DNA from: Azospirillum thiophilum
GTDB lineage: Bacteria > Pseudomonadota > Alphaproteobacteria > Azospirillales > Azospirillaceae
DNA: 64,000 nucleotides
NCBI RefSeq assembly: GCF_001305595.1
Contig: NZ_CP012406.1
Coordinates: 248,001-312,000, forward strand
Direction: 5' to 3'
In this document: in pieces, positions 26,647-35,338 of the stretch
How the letters are laid out: each line of letters opens with the position of its first letter
Position numbering within the stretch: the stretch's first letter is position 1
Notes under the pieces: generated by a model
The model's database searches: none
What the model saw: the letters and a program-made list of their open reading frames with translations, nothing else
Told to the model about the DNA's origin: nothing
Translations under genes and position numbers: made by a program

Positions 26647-27408
26647 TCAGCGGACGACGACAGACTGCTTGGCCGGGACGGCGGCGACCTTCTGCTTCGG
26701 CTTGGCCGGAGCGGCGGCCTTGACCGGCTTCGCCTTGGCGGTAGCGGCCTTGGCCGGAGCCGGAGCAGCCGAGGCGACGGCGTAATTGGTGTCCGGACCG
26801 CTGACCACCTTGACGTCGCACAGCGGGCGGCTGGCCAGATGCATCAGGCCGGCGCTCTTCTCGTCCGAGGTCAGGGTGCGCAGATCGTCGGCGGTCAGAT
26901 CCTTGGCGGCGGCCGAGCGGTCGACGAAATTGGCGCAATATTGCGGAATGCCGATGGTGGCGGCACGGCGGCTGACCTCGTTCGCCAGTTCGGTGCGGAA
27001 CATGTCGAACTGGCGGGTGGCGTTGCCGCCGCCCGACCGCTTGTAGAAGGCGATCAGCGACGCTTCCGAACTGGACAGCAGGGCGCGGTTCTTGATCGAG
27101 AAATCCTGGTAGAGGTCGAACGGCTTCTTGTCAGGCACCACCGTGCGGCAGGTCAGGCCGACCACCATCATCTCGGTGTGCAGGCGCATCAGCTGCTCGG
27201 CCGCATGCTCGCTGCGATTGTAGCAGGCGGGGGTGGCCGGGCCGCTGGCCGGCCGCGCCTTCGCGGCAGCCGTCTTCGCCGGCGGCTTCGCGGCCTCCTT
27301 GGCCGCGGCGGCACCGGCGGGCACAGGCAAGGCGAGCAGCGCGCCGAGGACGGCGGCGCCGGTCAGGGCTTTCAGGGACAGGCGAAGGGCAGCGCGCTGG
27401 CGACTCAT
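26647..27408 (-). CDS. Exported hypothetical protein with four cysteines and Ala/Lys/Pro flanks
   Basis: 253 residues. A signal peptide (about 1-33, ending PAGAAAA) leads into an Ala/Lys/Pro linker. The core (about 60-200) is helical, with four cysteines: ACYNRSEHAAEQLMRLHTEMMVVGLTCR, YCANFVDRS and PLCDV, likely two disulfides in the periplasm. The C-terminal 45 residues are again Ala/Lys/Pro/Val-rich and could contact the cell wall or nucleic acid. The family is unfamiliar beyond resemblance to other secreted alphaproteobacterial proteins of unknown function. It is followed by a strong terminator. Confidence 0.8.
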   Translation of the reverse strand: MSRQRAALRLSLKALTGAAVLGALLALPVPAGAAAAKEAAKPPAKTAAAKARPASGPATPACYNRSEHAAEQLMRLHTEMMVVGLTCRTVVPDKKPFDLYQDFSIKNRALLSSSEASLIAFYKRSGGGNATRQFDMFRTELANEVSRRAATIGIPQYCANFVDRSAAAKDLTADDLRTLTSDEKSAGLMHLASRPLCDVKVVSGPDTNYAVASAAPAPAKAATAKAKPVKAAAPAKPKQKVAAVPAKQSVVVR

Positions 27409-27729
27409 CAGGGGCTCCGGTGGCGCGGTACGACAGGACGGGGTCGGGCAGGAAACGGCGCCGCCCGACCGTCGCGACCTTCTACCCGAACACCGGGGCC
27501 GGTCAATGGGATTTGCCCGCCGCTCGCGATTTGTCCCCCGACCGCGGCGGAGTCGCCACGCACCGGCGCGGCGGCGCCCCTGTCAAGCTGTTCGTCCGGG
27601 GAAGGAGCGATGATACCAACGGTCATTGATGATGACCGCCGGTGTCCGCGCGGGACGGCGGGGCGGCTGGACGCGGCCGGGGGGCCGGCGCTATGGATGG
27701 ACGAACCACCGACAGACAGGTCACGCAGC
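27409..27729. other. Intergenic region, divergent genes
   Basis: A 321-base gap between the divergent exported-protein and ROK kinase genes. It is GC-rich throughout. I see no clear promoter, repeat or hairpin, though promoters for both genes must be here. Confidence 0.3.
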
Positions 27730-28698
27730 ATGGCACCCACCGGATCGCGATATGGGAGCGGCCACCGCATCGGCATCGATCTGGGCGGCACCAAGACCGA
27801 AGGCATCCTGCTCGACCGCCAGGGAAACCAGCTGGCCCGGCATCGGGTTCCCACCCCCCAGGGCGATTACGGCGGCACCGTCGCGGCCATCCGCGATCTG
27901 GTGGCGAGGCTGGAGGGGGAGATCGGCGGGAGCGGCAGGGCCACGGTCGGGCTCGGCATCCCCGGCGCCATCTCCCCGGCAACGGGGCTGGTGAAGAACG
28001 CCAACTCGACCTGGCTGATCGGCCGGGACTTCGCGGGCGACCTTGCGGCGGCGCTGGGCCGGCCGGTGCGGATCGAGAACGACGCCAACTGCCTGGCGGT
28101 GTCGGAAGCCACCGACGGAGCCGGGGCCGGCTGCGGCGTGGTGTTCGCTGCGATCCTCGGCACCGGCTGCGGTGCCGGCATCGTCGTCCATGGCCGGGTG
28201 CTGGGCGGACGCAACGTCATCGCCGGGGAGTGGGGGCACAATCCCCTGCCCTGGCCGACCGATGCCGAGCGGCCGGGCCCCGCCTGCTACTGCGGCAAGC
28301 ATGGCTGCCTGGAAGGCTGGGTGTCCGGTCCAGCGGTGGCCGCCGACCATTTCGCCGCGACCGGCGAGCGGCTCGACGCCGCGGCGATCCTGGGCCGGGC
28401 CGGAAGCGATCCGGCCGGCGCCGACCCCGCCTGCGCAGCGACTGCGGACCGGCTGGTCGACCGGCTTGGCCGCGGGCTGGCGGCGGTCGCCAATCTGCTC
28501 GACCCCGACGTGATCGTGCTGGGCGGCGGGCTGTCCAACGCGGAGTTCCTGTACGACCGGCTGCCGGCGGCGATGGCGCCCTGGGCCTTCACCGACCGGC
28601 TCGACACGCCGGTGCGCCGCGCCCGCCACGGCGATTCCAGCGGCGTGCGCGGGGCGGCGTGGCTATGGCGCCCGGGCGAGATGCCGATGGACGCCTGA
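27730..28698 (+). CDS. ROK-family sugar kinase (fructokinase/glucokinase type)
   Basis: 322 residues. The ATP site IGIDLGGTKTEG is near the N-terminus. The ENDANCLAVSEA segment carries the catalytic Asp, GEWGHNPLPWP the substrate and zinc His, and CYCGKHGCLEGW the ROK zinc motif CxCGxxGCxE; a C-terminal GGGLSN completes the fold. ROK kinases phosphorylate hexoses such as fructose, glucose, mannose or N-acetylmannosamine. The sequence resembles fructokinase Mak/NagK-like members, but the sugar is not certain. ATG at 27730 has a weak AGG site; ATG at 27697 would add 11 residues. Confidence 0.9.
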   Translation: MAPTGSRYGSGHRIGIDLGGTKTEGILLDRQGNQLARHRVPTPQGDYGGTVAAIRDLVARLEGEIGGSGRATVGLGIPGAISPATGLVKNANSTWLIGRDFAGDLAAALGRPVRIENDANCLAVSEATDGAGAGCGVVFAAILGTGCGAGIVVHGRVLGGRNVIAGEWGHNPLPWPTDAERPGPACYCGKHGCLEGWVSGPAVAADHFAATGERLDAAAILGRAGSDPAGADPACAATADRLVDRLGRGLAAVANLLDPDVIVLGGGLSNAEFLYDRLPAAMAPWAFTDRLDTPVRRARHGDSSGVRGAAWLWRPGEMPMDA

Positions 28699-28700
28699 CC

Positions 28701-29099
28701 TTACGGACGCTGCACCGTCCGCGGTGTCGGCGGCGGATCGGCGCTGCGCGGTGCGGACACCGCCCGCTTGGCCGCGGTGGGGTCGACCGGCGGCGGAGTC
28801 AGCGAGTGGTTGGCGGAATAATGGCGGTTCGTCCGCTTCACGTCGGTGCCGTAGCGTGCCATGCCGGCGCGGTGCTCCCCCGTCTTGCCGAAGGCGCCCC
28901 AATGGGACGGCGCCGGGCCGGGGATCGGCTGGGCCTGATCCATGTTGCGCATGTAGGGTCCGGTCGGGACCATCTGGTCGTACACCCAGGGCGCATACTC
29001 CTGCTTCTGGGCGTGGGCGGGCACGGACAGCGCCATCGTCGCGAGGAGGACGGCGACAGCGGAGGCGGATGTCTTGGCGGCGGAAGCAACGCGGGTCAT
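28701..29099 (-). CDS. Small exported hypothetical protein
   Basis: 132 residues. A signal peptide (about 1-31, ending VPAHAQ) precedes a Pro/Gly/Tyr/His-rich mature region without cysteines (EYAPWVYDQMVPTGPYMRNMDQ; SHWGAFGKTGEHRAGMARYG) and a disordered Pro/Arg tail. It is probably periplasmic. The family is not recognised. It converges on the ROK kinase with only two bases between stop codons, and starts upstream of the GT39 gene end. The codon use is like its neighbours. Confidence 0.7.
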   Translation of the reverse strand: MTRVASAAKTSASAVAVLLATMALSVPAHAQKQEYAPWVYDQMVPTGPYMRNMDQAQPIPGPAPSHWGAFGKTGEHRAGMARYGTDVKRTNRHYSANHSLTPPPVDPTAAKRAVSAPRSADPPPTPRTVQRP

Positions 29100-29229
29100 C
29101 GAACAGGCGCCTTTCGTCCGGATACGGATCGGAAGGACCAGTCGAGCGCAAAGCGTCCGCGTCGTCCAATGCGGAGGCGCGTTACCCATCCCGGAGCCAG
29201 GATCGCCCAAGCGGGCGGTTCCCCCGCCC

Positions 29230-30930
29230 TTACGATGCAGGCAGACGGTAGAGCGTGAGGTGCAGGCGCCTGCCGGTGTTGTAGTTGAATCCGGTCAGAT
29301 CGGCGAGCGGCAGCGGCACCGCGGTCCCCAGACTGTCGAGGAAGGACGCGGCCTCCCGGTCCTCCACCAGCGCCAGCCCGCAGGCGCGGTCCGCCACCAG
29401 ATGCACCGCGGCGCCGGGGCCATGGACCAGCTTGGTCGGCGTGCCGAGCAGGAAGACCAGGCTCGGCTCCGAATAGCCGGCCGCGGCGACGACGCTGTCC
29501 GGGCAGGGCCGGTTCTGCTCCACCGCGCGGGCGGCCTGCCGGCTGACCCACACCCCGTCGATGTTCGGCAGCACCGCGGCGTAGGTTCCGGCATAGAGCA
29601 GCGCCGCCGCAGCCAATCCGGCGGCAAGCCCGGTGCGCAGCTCGGTCCGCAGCAGCGAGCGCAGGGCGAGCGCGAAGAGACCGCCGACCGCCGGCACCAG
29701 CGACACCGCGACCGGGTCGATCCGCCGGTCGACCAGCCAGGGGATCAGCGCGACCGCCAGGGTCAGGGCGCCGAATCCGATGACGCCGAGTGCGACCGCC
29801 GCGGCGACCAGCCAGCGGCGGGGCCCGGCTTTCCGGGCGGGATCGCGGCTGAACTGGTCGAGCAGGGCCGCCGCCGCCAGCGCGGCGATCGCCGGGAAGA
29901 CCGGCAGGGTGTAGTGCAGCAGCTTGGTCGGCACCGCCTCGAACACCAGCCAGCTCGGCACGATCCAGGCGATGCAGAAGCGAACAGCCTCCACCCGACG
30001 CCGTGCCCACACCCAGGGAACCGCCAGCAGGGCCAGCAGCGACCAGGGGCCGAAGGTGACCCAGAAGGTGCCGAGGTAATAGCCGGGCGGCAGGCCCTTG
30101 CCCTCCTGCCCGCCCGACACCTTGCCCAGCATATCGTGGCCGACGGATTCGGCGAAGAAGGCGCCCTTGCTCTTGATCGCGATGGCGACCAGCCAGGGGG
30201 CGGCGATGGCGGCGACGATGGCGAGTCCGGCCAGCGGCTTCAGCCGCTTCAGCCATCCGGCCTCGCGATCCCACACCGCCAGCACCAGCACGGTGCTGCC
30301 CGACACCAGCAGGACCATCGGCCCCTTGACCAGCACGCCGACGCCGGCGGCGATCCAGAATACCAGCGGCGCGGTCCAGGCCGCCCGCCCGGTGGGGACG
30401 GGATCGCGGCGGGTCAGGTAGAGCTGCGCCAGCGCCGCCTGCCCGAGCACCACGGTGGCGAGCAGCACGGCGTCGGTCTTGGCCATCCGCGCCTCGACCC
30501 CCAGCACGACGCAGGAGGCCAGCATCAGCCCGGCGACGAAGCCGGCCGGACCGCCGAACAGCCGGGCCGCGGTCCAGGCGCTGGCCAGCACCGCCAGGAT
30601 GGCGCCCAGGAAGGACGGGATGCGGTAGGTCCAGATGACTTTTTCGTCACCGACGGGGATGCCGCGCAGCGCGTCCGCCGCGGCAGTCGCCGCGCTCTGC
30701 AGCCAGTAGATGCCGACCGGCTTCTTGTAGCGCGTCTCGTCCTGGAAGCGGATGTCGACATAATTGCCGCTGTCCAGCATCTGCGACGAGGCCTGGGCGA
30801 AACGCGCTTCGTCCCGGTCGAAGGGCGGCAGCACCGTGAAGCCCGGCAGGAAGAGCGCCGCGGCGATCAGCGCCAGCAGCGCATAGGCGTAGAGCGGCAG
30901 GGAGGTCGGCGGCAATGCCGTCCGCGGCAT
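29230..30930 (-). CDS. GT39/ArnT-like membrane glycosyltransferase
   Basis: 566 residues with about 11-12 membrane helices. The first periplasmic loop has FDRDEARFAQASSQMLDSGNYVDIRFQDETRYKKP, the ArnT/PMT-type acidic motif (D38, D40, E41). Such enzymes move a sugar from an undecaprenyl or dolichyl-type lipid carrier onto lipid A or another envelope glycan in the periplasm. ATG at 30930 was chosen; a GTG at 30951 overlaps the stop of the upstream LABN gene as GTGA and is a credible alternative that would couple the two. Follows GT2 and LABN genes, a typical lipid-A-modification set. Confidence 0.88.
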   Translation of the reverse strand: MPRTALPPTSLPLYAYALLALIAAALFLPGFTVLPPFDRDEARFAQASSQMLDSGNYVDIRFQDETRYKKPVGIYWLQSAATAAADALRGIPVGDEKVIWTYRIPSFLGAILAVLASAWTAARLFGGPAGFVAGLMLASCVVLGVEARMAKTDAVLLATVVLGQAALAQLYLTRRDPVPTGRAAWTAPLVFWIAAGVGVLVKGPMVLLVSGSTVLVLAVWDREAGWLKRLKPLAGLAIVAAIAAPWLVAIAIKSKGAFFAESVGHDMLGKVSGGQEGKGLPPGYYLGTFWVTFGPWSLLALLAVPWVWARRRVEAVRFCIAWIVPSWLVFEAVPTKLLHYTLPVFPAIAALAAAALLDQFSRDPARKAGPRRWLVAAAVALGVIGFGALTLAVALIPWLVDRRIDPVAVSLVPAVGGLFALALRSLLRTELRTGLAAGLAAAALLYAGTYAAVLPNIDGVWVSRQAARAVEQNRPCPDSVVAAAGYSEPSLVFLLGTPTKLVHGPGAAVHLVADRACGLALVEDREAASFLDSLGTAVPLPLADLTGFNYNTGRRLHLTLYRLPAS

Positions 30931-30947
30931 GGACGGGACGGGCGGGA

Positions 30948-31283
30948 TCACGATTTGCTCGGAACCGCGCCGGCGGCGGCCTGCGACTTCTTGTGAGTCC
31001 AGACGAAATAGACGTTGCGGGCGTAGATCACCAGGCCCATGCCCTGACCCAGCATGAAAACCGGGTCGAAGCGGTAGAAGGCATAGGCGAACAGCAACGC
31101 GCCGCCGCCAAGCGAGAAATACCAGAACATCTCCGGCACCACGCTGCGGCGGGCCTTTTCGCTGGCGATCCACTGCACAACGAAGCGCATGGTGAACATG
31201 AGCTGGGCGAAGAAGCCGATACCGACCCAGACGAGATCGGTGGTGCTTTGCCCCTGGAACCACGCTGCGGCGCGCTCAAGCAT
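30948..31283 (-). CDS. LABN (lipid-A-disaccharide-synthase N-terminal domain) small membrane protein
   Basis: 111 residues with three membrane helices. WVGIGFFAQLMFTMRFVVQWIASEKARRSVVPEMFWYFSLGGGALLFAYAFYR followed by DPVFMLGQGMGLVIYARNVYF is the LABN domain pattern. The domain often occurs alone between a GT2 and a GT39 gene, and is thought to help lipid-linked sugar transfer; a catalytic role is not shown. It lies 43 bases after the GT2 gene and 17 bases before the GT39 gene. Confidence 0.88.
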   Translation of the reverse strand: MLERAAAWFQGQSTTDLVWVGIGFFAQLMFTMRFVVQWIASEKARRSVVPEMFWYFSLGGGALLFAYAFYRFDPVFMLGQGMGLVIYARNVYFVWTHKKSQAAAGAVPSKS

Positions 31284-31326
31284 CGTTCGGAATCCTGATA
31301 CCGGATAGAGTCGGTTGAAAAATCGC

Positions 31327-32088
31327 TCAGAGACGTTCGGAGACCGGCGACAGCTTGGTCCGCCGCTTCAGCCAGTAGACACCCAACAGATCGACCACGC
31401 CGATCAGCCCGCGCCGCCAGTTGTTGTATTTCGACACGCCGCGTTCGCGCGGGCGATGGTTCACCGGCACATAGGCCACCGGATGGCCGTGGGCGTGGAA
31501 CAGCGCCGGCAGGAAGCGGTGCATCGCCCCGAAGAAGGGCAGATCGAGGAAGGCGTCACGGCGGAACAGCTTCAGCCCGCAGCCGCTGTCGGTGCAGCCG
31601 TCCTGCAGGAAGGACTGGCGGACAGCGTTGGCGATCTTCGAGGCCCAGCGCTTGGACAGCGTGTCCTGCCGCCTCATCCGCAGGCCGCCGACCAGAACCG
31701 GCGCCCCGGCCTCGCCGGTCGCGACCAAGGCGAACAGGGCCGGGATGTCGGCCGGATCATTCTGGCCATCGCCGTCGAGCGTGACGACGAACTCGCCGCG
31801 CGCCGCCTTCACGCCGCTGCGCACCGCGGCGCTCTGGCCGGAGCGGCGGGCATGGCGCAGCACGCGCAGCCGGCCGGCCTCGACCGCCGGCACGAGCCGC
31901 GCCTGGGTGTCGTCGTCGGACTGGTCGTCGACGAAGATGACCTCGAAACCGCCAACCGGCTGCAACGCCCGCTCGATCTCTTCGAGCAGCGGCAGCACGT
32001 TGTCGGCCTCGTTGAAGACGGGGACAACGACCGACAGCCGCACCGGCTGGCCGTTCTCCGGATAAATGCTCACGGTTTGCCATCCCAT
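31327..32088 (-). CDS. GT2 family glycosyltransferase (polyprenyl-phosphate sugar synthase type)
   Basis: 253 residues. Core motifs: LSVVVPVFNEADNVLPLLEEI, the DDQSDDDT nucleotide site, TLDGDGQNDP (DxD-like) and the CTDSGCGLKLFRRDAF stretch; NHRPRERGVSKYNNWRRGL is the dolichyl/undecaprenyl-phosphate mannose or ArnC-type ending. It probably loads a nucleotide sugar onto undecaprenyl phosphate for the GT39 partner. It lacks the two C-terminal membrane helices found in some relatives. ATG at 32088 has no good ribosome site; GTG at 32073 is possible. Confidence 0.88.
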   Translation of the reverse strand: MGWQTVSIYPENGQPVRLSVVVPVFNEADNVLPLLEEIERALQPVGGFEVIFVDDQSDDDTQARLVPAVEAGRLRVLRHARRSGQSAAVRSGVKAARGEFVVTLDGDGQNDPADIPALFALVATGEAGAPVLVGGLRMRRQDTLSKRWASKIANAVRQSFLQDGCTDSGCGLKLFRRDAFLDLPFFGAMHRFLPALFHAHGHPVAYVPVNHRPRERGVSKYNNWRRGLIGVVDLLGVYWLKRRTKLSPVSERL

Positions 32089-32137
32089 TCGCCAAACGGG
32101 CGGCAAATTACTCTCGCGGCGCCGCGAACGGTAGCGG

Positions 32138-32179
32138 AAAAGGATGAGGCCGGAGCGGGGCAGCTCCCCGCTTCCGGCC
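32138..32179 (-). terminator. Terminator after htrA-like gene
   Basis: On the minus strand GGCCGGAAGCGGGG and CCCCGCTCCGGCC (one bulged A) pair around a five-base loop, followed by a T-rich run ending at AAAA on the plus strand (32138-32141). It begins about 25 bases past the protease stop and 50 bases upstream of the GT2 start, so it separates the two transcripts. Confidence 0.65.
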
Positions 32180-32203
32180 CCGCTTCCGTTCCACCCGGAA
32201 AAA

Positions 32204-33919
32204 TCAGCCCTTCCGGTCGTCCTTCCGGCCGTCCAGCGGCAACGGGACATAGCGCAGGTCGCCGCCGCGGCTGACCAGCATCAGCAGGGTCTTGCGCCCC
32301 TGCTCCTTCGCCCGGGCGATGCGGATGTCCAGATCGGCCGGCGTCGCCACCGGCTCCTGACCGGCCTCGACGATGACGTCGCCAAGGTCGAGCCCGCGTT
32401 CGGAAGCGGCGCTGTCGCGGTCCACCTCCGTCACCACCAGCCCGTCGATGCCCTCGTCAATGGAGAAGGTCTCGCGCAGGCCCGGCGTCAGCGGGGCGAG
32501 CTTCAGGCCGAGCGCGCTCCTGCTCTCCTCCGGTTCGGCGGTGCGGGGGGCGCCGGTCGAGCCGGACAGGGCCAGCTGCTGCGGCTCGTTGCGCAGTTCG
32601 CCAACCGTCACCTGCACCGTCTGCGGCTTGCCGGCGCGGAACAGGGTCAGCGGCACGTCGCGGCCGATCTCGGTGGAGGCGACCATGCGGGGCAGCTCGC
32701 GCATCTGTTCCAGCGGCTTGCCGGCGAAGCCGGTGATGACGTCGCCCTGGCGCAGGCCGGCGGCGGCGGCGGGGCTGTCGGGCGAGACGCTGGTGACCAG
32801 TGCGCCGCCGCCGGCACCGTCGATGCCGAGGCTTTCGGCGATGTCCGGCGTGACCCGCTGGACCTGGACGCCCAGCCAGCCGCGCCGCACCTTGCCGCCG
32901 TCCTTCAGCTGGTCGATGATCGGCTTGGCCAGCGAGGACGGGATGGCGAAGCCGATGCCGACCGATCCGCCAGTGGGCGAATAGATCGCGGTGTTGATGC
33001 CGATCACCGCGCCGCCGGCATCGTACAGCGGGCCGCCGGAATTGCCGCGGTTGATGGCGGCGTCGGTCTGCAGATACTCGTCGTAAGGGCCCTGCTGGAT
33101 GTCGCGGGCGCGCGCCGACAGGATGCCGGCGGTCACCGAGCCACCCAGGCCGAAGGGGTTGCCGATGGCGACCACCCAGTCGCCGACCTCCACCGATTCG
33201 CTGTCGCCCCAACGGGCGGCGGAAAGCGGCTTGTCGCTCTCGACCTTCAAAAGCGCGAGGTCGGTCGGCGTATCGGAGCCGACCAGCCTGGCCGGCAGCC
33301 TGGTGCCGTCATGCAGGGTGACGGAGATCTCGGCGGCGTCGGCCACGACATGGTTGTTGGTGACGATCAACCCGGCGGAATCGATGATGAAGCCGGATCC
33401 CAGCGCCATGCTGGGCAGGCCGCCCGGGCGTCCCGGTTCCCCGGGACCGGCGGAGCCGTCGCCGCCCGGGGCGCCGCCCGGGGCGTCGTTCTGGGTACCG
33501 CCGCGCTGGCGGTTGCGGAATTCGCGGAAGAACTCCTCCAGCGGCGAGCCGGGCGGCACGTCCATTCCCTCCGGCAGGCGGCCGCCGCCGCCGGGCGTCG
33601 CCCCCTGCGGCGCCTGGGTGCTGGAGATGTTGACCACCGTGTCGACCTGCGTCCGGGCAAGGTCGCGGAAGGAGGGCGGCGAATAGCTGCGGCTCGCGTT
33701 GGGCGGCGCGTTTGCCGGATTGGCGGCGGGATTGGCGGCCATGCCGGGGGCCGCCGCATCCTGTGCGGCTGCCGGTCCGGAGGGAAGCACCGGCAACAGC
33801 ACGGCGCCGGAGAGCAGCGCGCAGAGCGCCGCGGCCGGCAGGCCCCGGATGACAGCCGGCAGGCCCCCGAAAACGGGACGGGAGGTCGGAAACGAACGCG
33901 GCGCGGGCGCATGCGGCAT
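32204..33919 (-). CDS. DegP/HtrA-family periplasmic serine protease
   Basis: 571 residues. A signal/anchor segment (about 24-52) leads to a long Pro/Gly/Ala-rich linker (about 53-165). The trypsin-like domain has the triad H190 (TNNHVV), D220 (TPTDLALLK) and S294 (NRGNSGGPL); two PDZ domains follow (about 330-425 and 470-565). HtrA proteases remove misfolded periplasmic proteins. The 110-residue Gly/Pro linker before the catalytic domain is longer than in E. coli DegP. ATG at 33919 has a GGAG site. Regulation by envelope stress is likely, but no sigma-E-type promoter was identified. Confidence 0.94.
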   Translation of the reverse strand: MPHAPAPRSFPTSRPVFGGLPAVIRGLPAAALCALLSGAVLLPVLPSGPAAAQDAAAPGMAANPAANPANAPPNASRSYSPPSFRDLARTQVDTVVNISSTQAPQGATPGGGGRLPEGMDVPPGSPLEEFFREFRNRQRGGTQNDAPGGAPGGDGSAGPGEPGRPGGLPSMALGSGFIIDSAGLIVTNNHVVADAAEISVTLHDGTRLPARLVGSDTPTDLALLKVESDKPLSAARWGDSESVEVGDWVVAIGNPFGLGGSVTAGILSARARDIQQGPYDEYLQTDAAINRGNSGGPLYDAGGAVIGINTAIYSPTGGSVGIGFAIPSSLAKPIIDQLKDGGKVRRGWLGVQVQRVTPDIAESLGIDGAGGGALVTSVSPDSPAAAAGLRQGDVITGFAGKPLEQMRELPRMVASTEIGRDVPLTLFRAGKPQTVQVTVGELRNEPQQLALSGSTGAPRTAEPEESRSALGLKLAPLTPGLRETFSIDEGIDGLVVTEVDRDSAASERGLDLGDVIVEAGQEPVATPADLDIRIARAKEQGRKTLLMLVSRGGDLRYVPLPLDGRKDDRKG

Positions 33920-34303
33920 GGACGGTCTCCGCCGAAACAGTTGGGACCAACGGCGACCGCCGACAGCCGGAGGTCGCAATGCCCGGATCGGGGCTATTTC
34001 TGATTGGCAAAACGCGCGACCCCCCGTCCGGGGTCCATCGCCCTTTTGAAAAGACCTGTGAAAAGACGTCCGCCACCACCGGTTTTTAAAACTGCGGACA
34101 ACCACCACGCGTCGCGCCCGATTGGGACATCGGATACAAAATCACGATTCCGTGCAAAGTTATGCTGGCATTTTTGAGAAGAGTTTCCGATAGTCGTCCA
34201 TACCGAAAACATCGCCCGCCAGCGTGAAGCCCCGATGCTGCTGACGCACGCGCCCGCGTGGTCCCGCGTCGGAACCGAGCGGTTCGGGTGGACATGCTGA
34301 CGA
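33920..34303. other. Divergent intergenic region with a direct repeat
   Basis: A 384-base gap between the htrA-like and HTH genes, AT-rich from about 34080 to 34200. It contains TGAAAAGAC twice (34047-34055 and 34059-34067), a 12-base period that suits a regulator binding on one face of the helix about 130 bases before the protease start. No confident -35/-10 boxes could be assigned. Confidence 0.35.
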
Positions 34304-35179
34304 ATGACTGAAAATTCACTTTGGCAACCGAGCGATATAATGAACGCAGAAACCGGGAGCGAACCGGAGTCTCCCAAGAAGCGTGGCCGCATTCCGCAGT
34401 CGGCGTGGCCCCAAATTCTTGAACGTTACCGTAGCGGCGTGACCCTGTCGGCCATTGCGCGTGAATTCGAATGCACGCCCAGCGCGATCTCCTACATCAT
34501 CAAGAAGGCGGAAGCCGCGGGTGATCAGGGCGGCGACCAGAGCGGTAGCCAGGGTGACGTGCCCCAGGAGGACGTGACGGCGGGCGGCGACGCCGAGGCC
34601 GCCGCCCCGGCGGCCGAGACGGCTTCCGAACCCCCGGCTGCCGAACCTGCTCCGGCAGCCGAGGCTCCGGCCGAGCCGCGCCGTGCGGCCGGCCGTGCGA
34701 CGCGCGGCACGCTGACCCGCGCCCCCAGGTCCGAAGCGGCCCCGACCGCCGACGCGCCGGCCCCGTCCGCGGAGACGCCGGCCCCGGCGCCCGTTCCAGC
34801 CCCCACCGAAACGCTGCGCCTCAACCGCCCTGACCCCAACCCGGCTCCGGTTCCGGCCCCCGCTCCGGCTGCGCCTGCAGCATCGCCGGCCACTGCAACA
34901 GCCGATGCGGCGGCCCCGCGCGTGGCCGGCCAGCCGACCCCGCCCGTCGACGCGGTGGAAGGCCGGCTGCGCGATACCGCCAAGGCCTGCATCTCGGCCT
35001 ATCGCGGCTGGCGTCAGCAGCCGAGCGAAGCGACGATCCAGGCGCTGTCCGACACCGTGCACGAGCTGCGCAAGGCCTTGGCCCGCGTTGAGATCGACAT
35101 GTCGGCCAGCCGGCGCGAGGAACAGGCGATCCGTCCGATCCCGATCCCTGCGCACCGCGCGTCGCGCCGTCCGAACTGA
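34304..35179 (+). CDS. HTH protein with long Pro/Ala linker and helical C-terminus
   Basis: 291 residues in three parts. An N-terminal helix-turn-helix (about 25-70; SAWPQILERYRSGVTLSAIAREFECTPSAISYIIKKAE) resembles resolvase/transposase-type or Myb-like HTH domains. A roughly 130-residue Ala/Pro/Glu linker follows, broken by an Arg patch (RRAAGRATRGTL). A helical C-terminal segment ends the protein (about 215-275; LRDTAKACISAYRGWRQQPSEATIQALSDTVHELRKALARVEIDM). It probably binds DNA and oligomerises through the C-terminus. No ligand domain is present. The first ATG is used; ATG at 34340 is possible. Its own strong terminator follows. Target genes unknown. Confidence 0.75.
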   Translation: MTENSLWQPSDIMNAETGSEPESPKKRGRIPQSAWPQILERYRSGVTLSAIAREFECTPSAISYIIKKAEAAGDQGGDQSGSQGDVPQEDVTAGGDAEAAAPAAETASEPPAAEPAPAAEAPAEPRRAAGRATRGTLTRAPRSEAAPTADAPAPSAETPAPAPVPAPTETLRLNRPDPNPAPVPAPAPAAPAASPATATADAAAPRVAGQPTPPVDAVEGRLRDTAKACISAYRGWRQQPSEATIQALSDTVHELRKALARVEIDMSASRREEQAIRPIPIPAHRASRRPN

Positions 35180-35215
35180 CCGGACTTTGAAAGCGGGTTT
35201 GTAAAAGCCCTTTTC

Positions 35216-35256
35216 AAAAAACCTCCGCCCTCTCCTGAGGGGGCGGAGGTTTTTTT
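35216..35256 (+). terminator. Intrinsic terminator of the HTH gene
   Basis: CCTCCGCCC (35222-35230) pairs with GGGCGGAGG (35241-35249) and is followed by seven T. An A6 run precedes it, so it may also act on the minus strand. Confidence 0.85.
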
Positions 35257-35296
35257 ATGCCCGTCGAAAACCGCTTTCGGACCGCGCAAAAGGGGC

Positions 35297-35326
35297 TTGA
35301 CGGCCACCCGATCGAAAGGCTACTCC
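35297..35326 (+). promoter_or_regulatory. Possible promoter of tRNA-Tyr
   Basis: TTGACG (35297-35302) and the weak TACTCC (35321-35326) are 18 bases apart, 13 bases before the tRNA. The -35 is near consensus, the -10 is not. Confidence 0.4.
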
Positions 35327-35338
35327 TCTGCGCCCGTT

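Noticed and set aside
26644..27729. Long N-terminal extension of the ROK kinase frame
   Set aside because: The extra 360 residues lie over the antisense exported-protein gene and are low-complexity; the ATP-binding motif starts shortly after ATG 27730.
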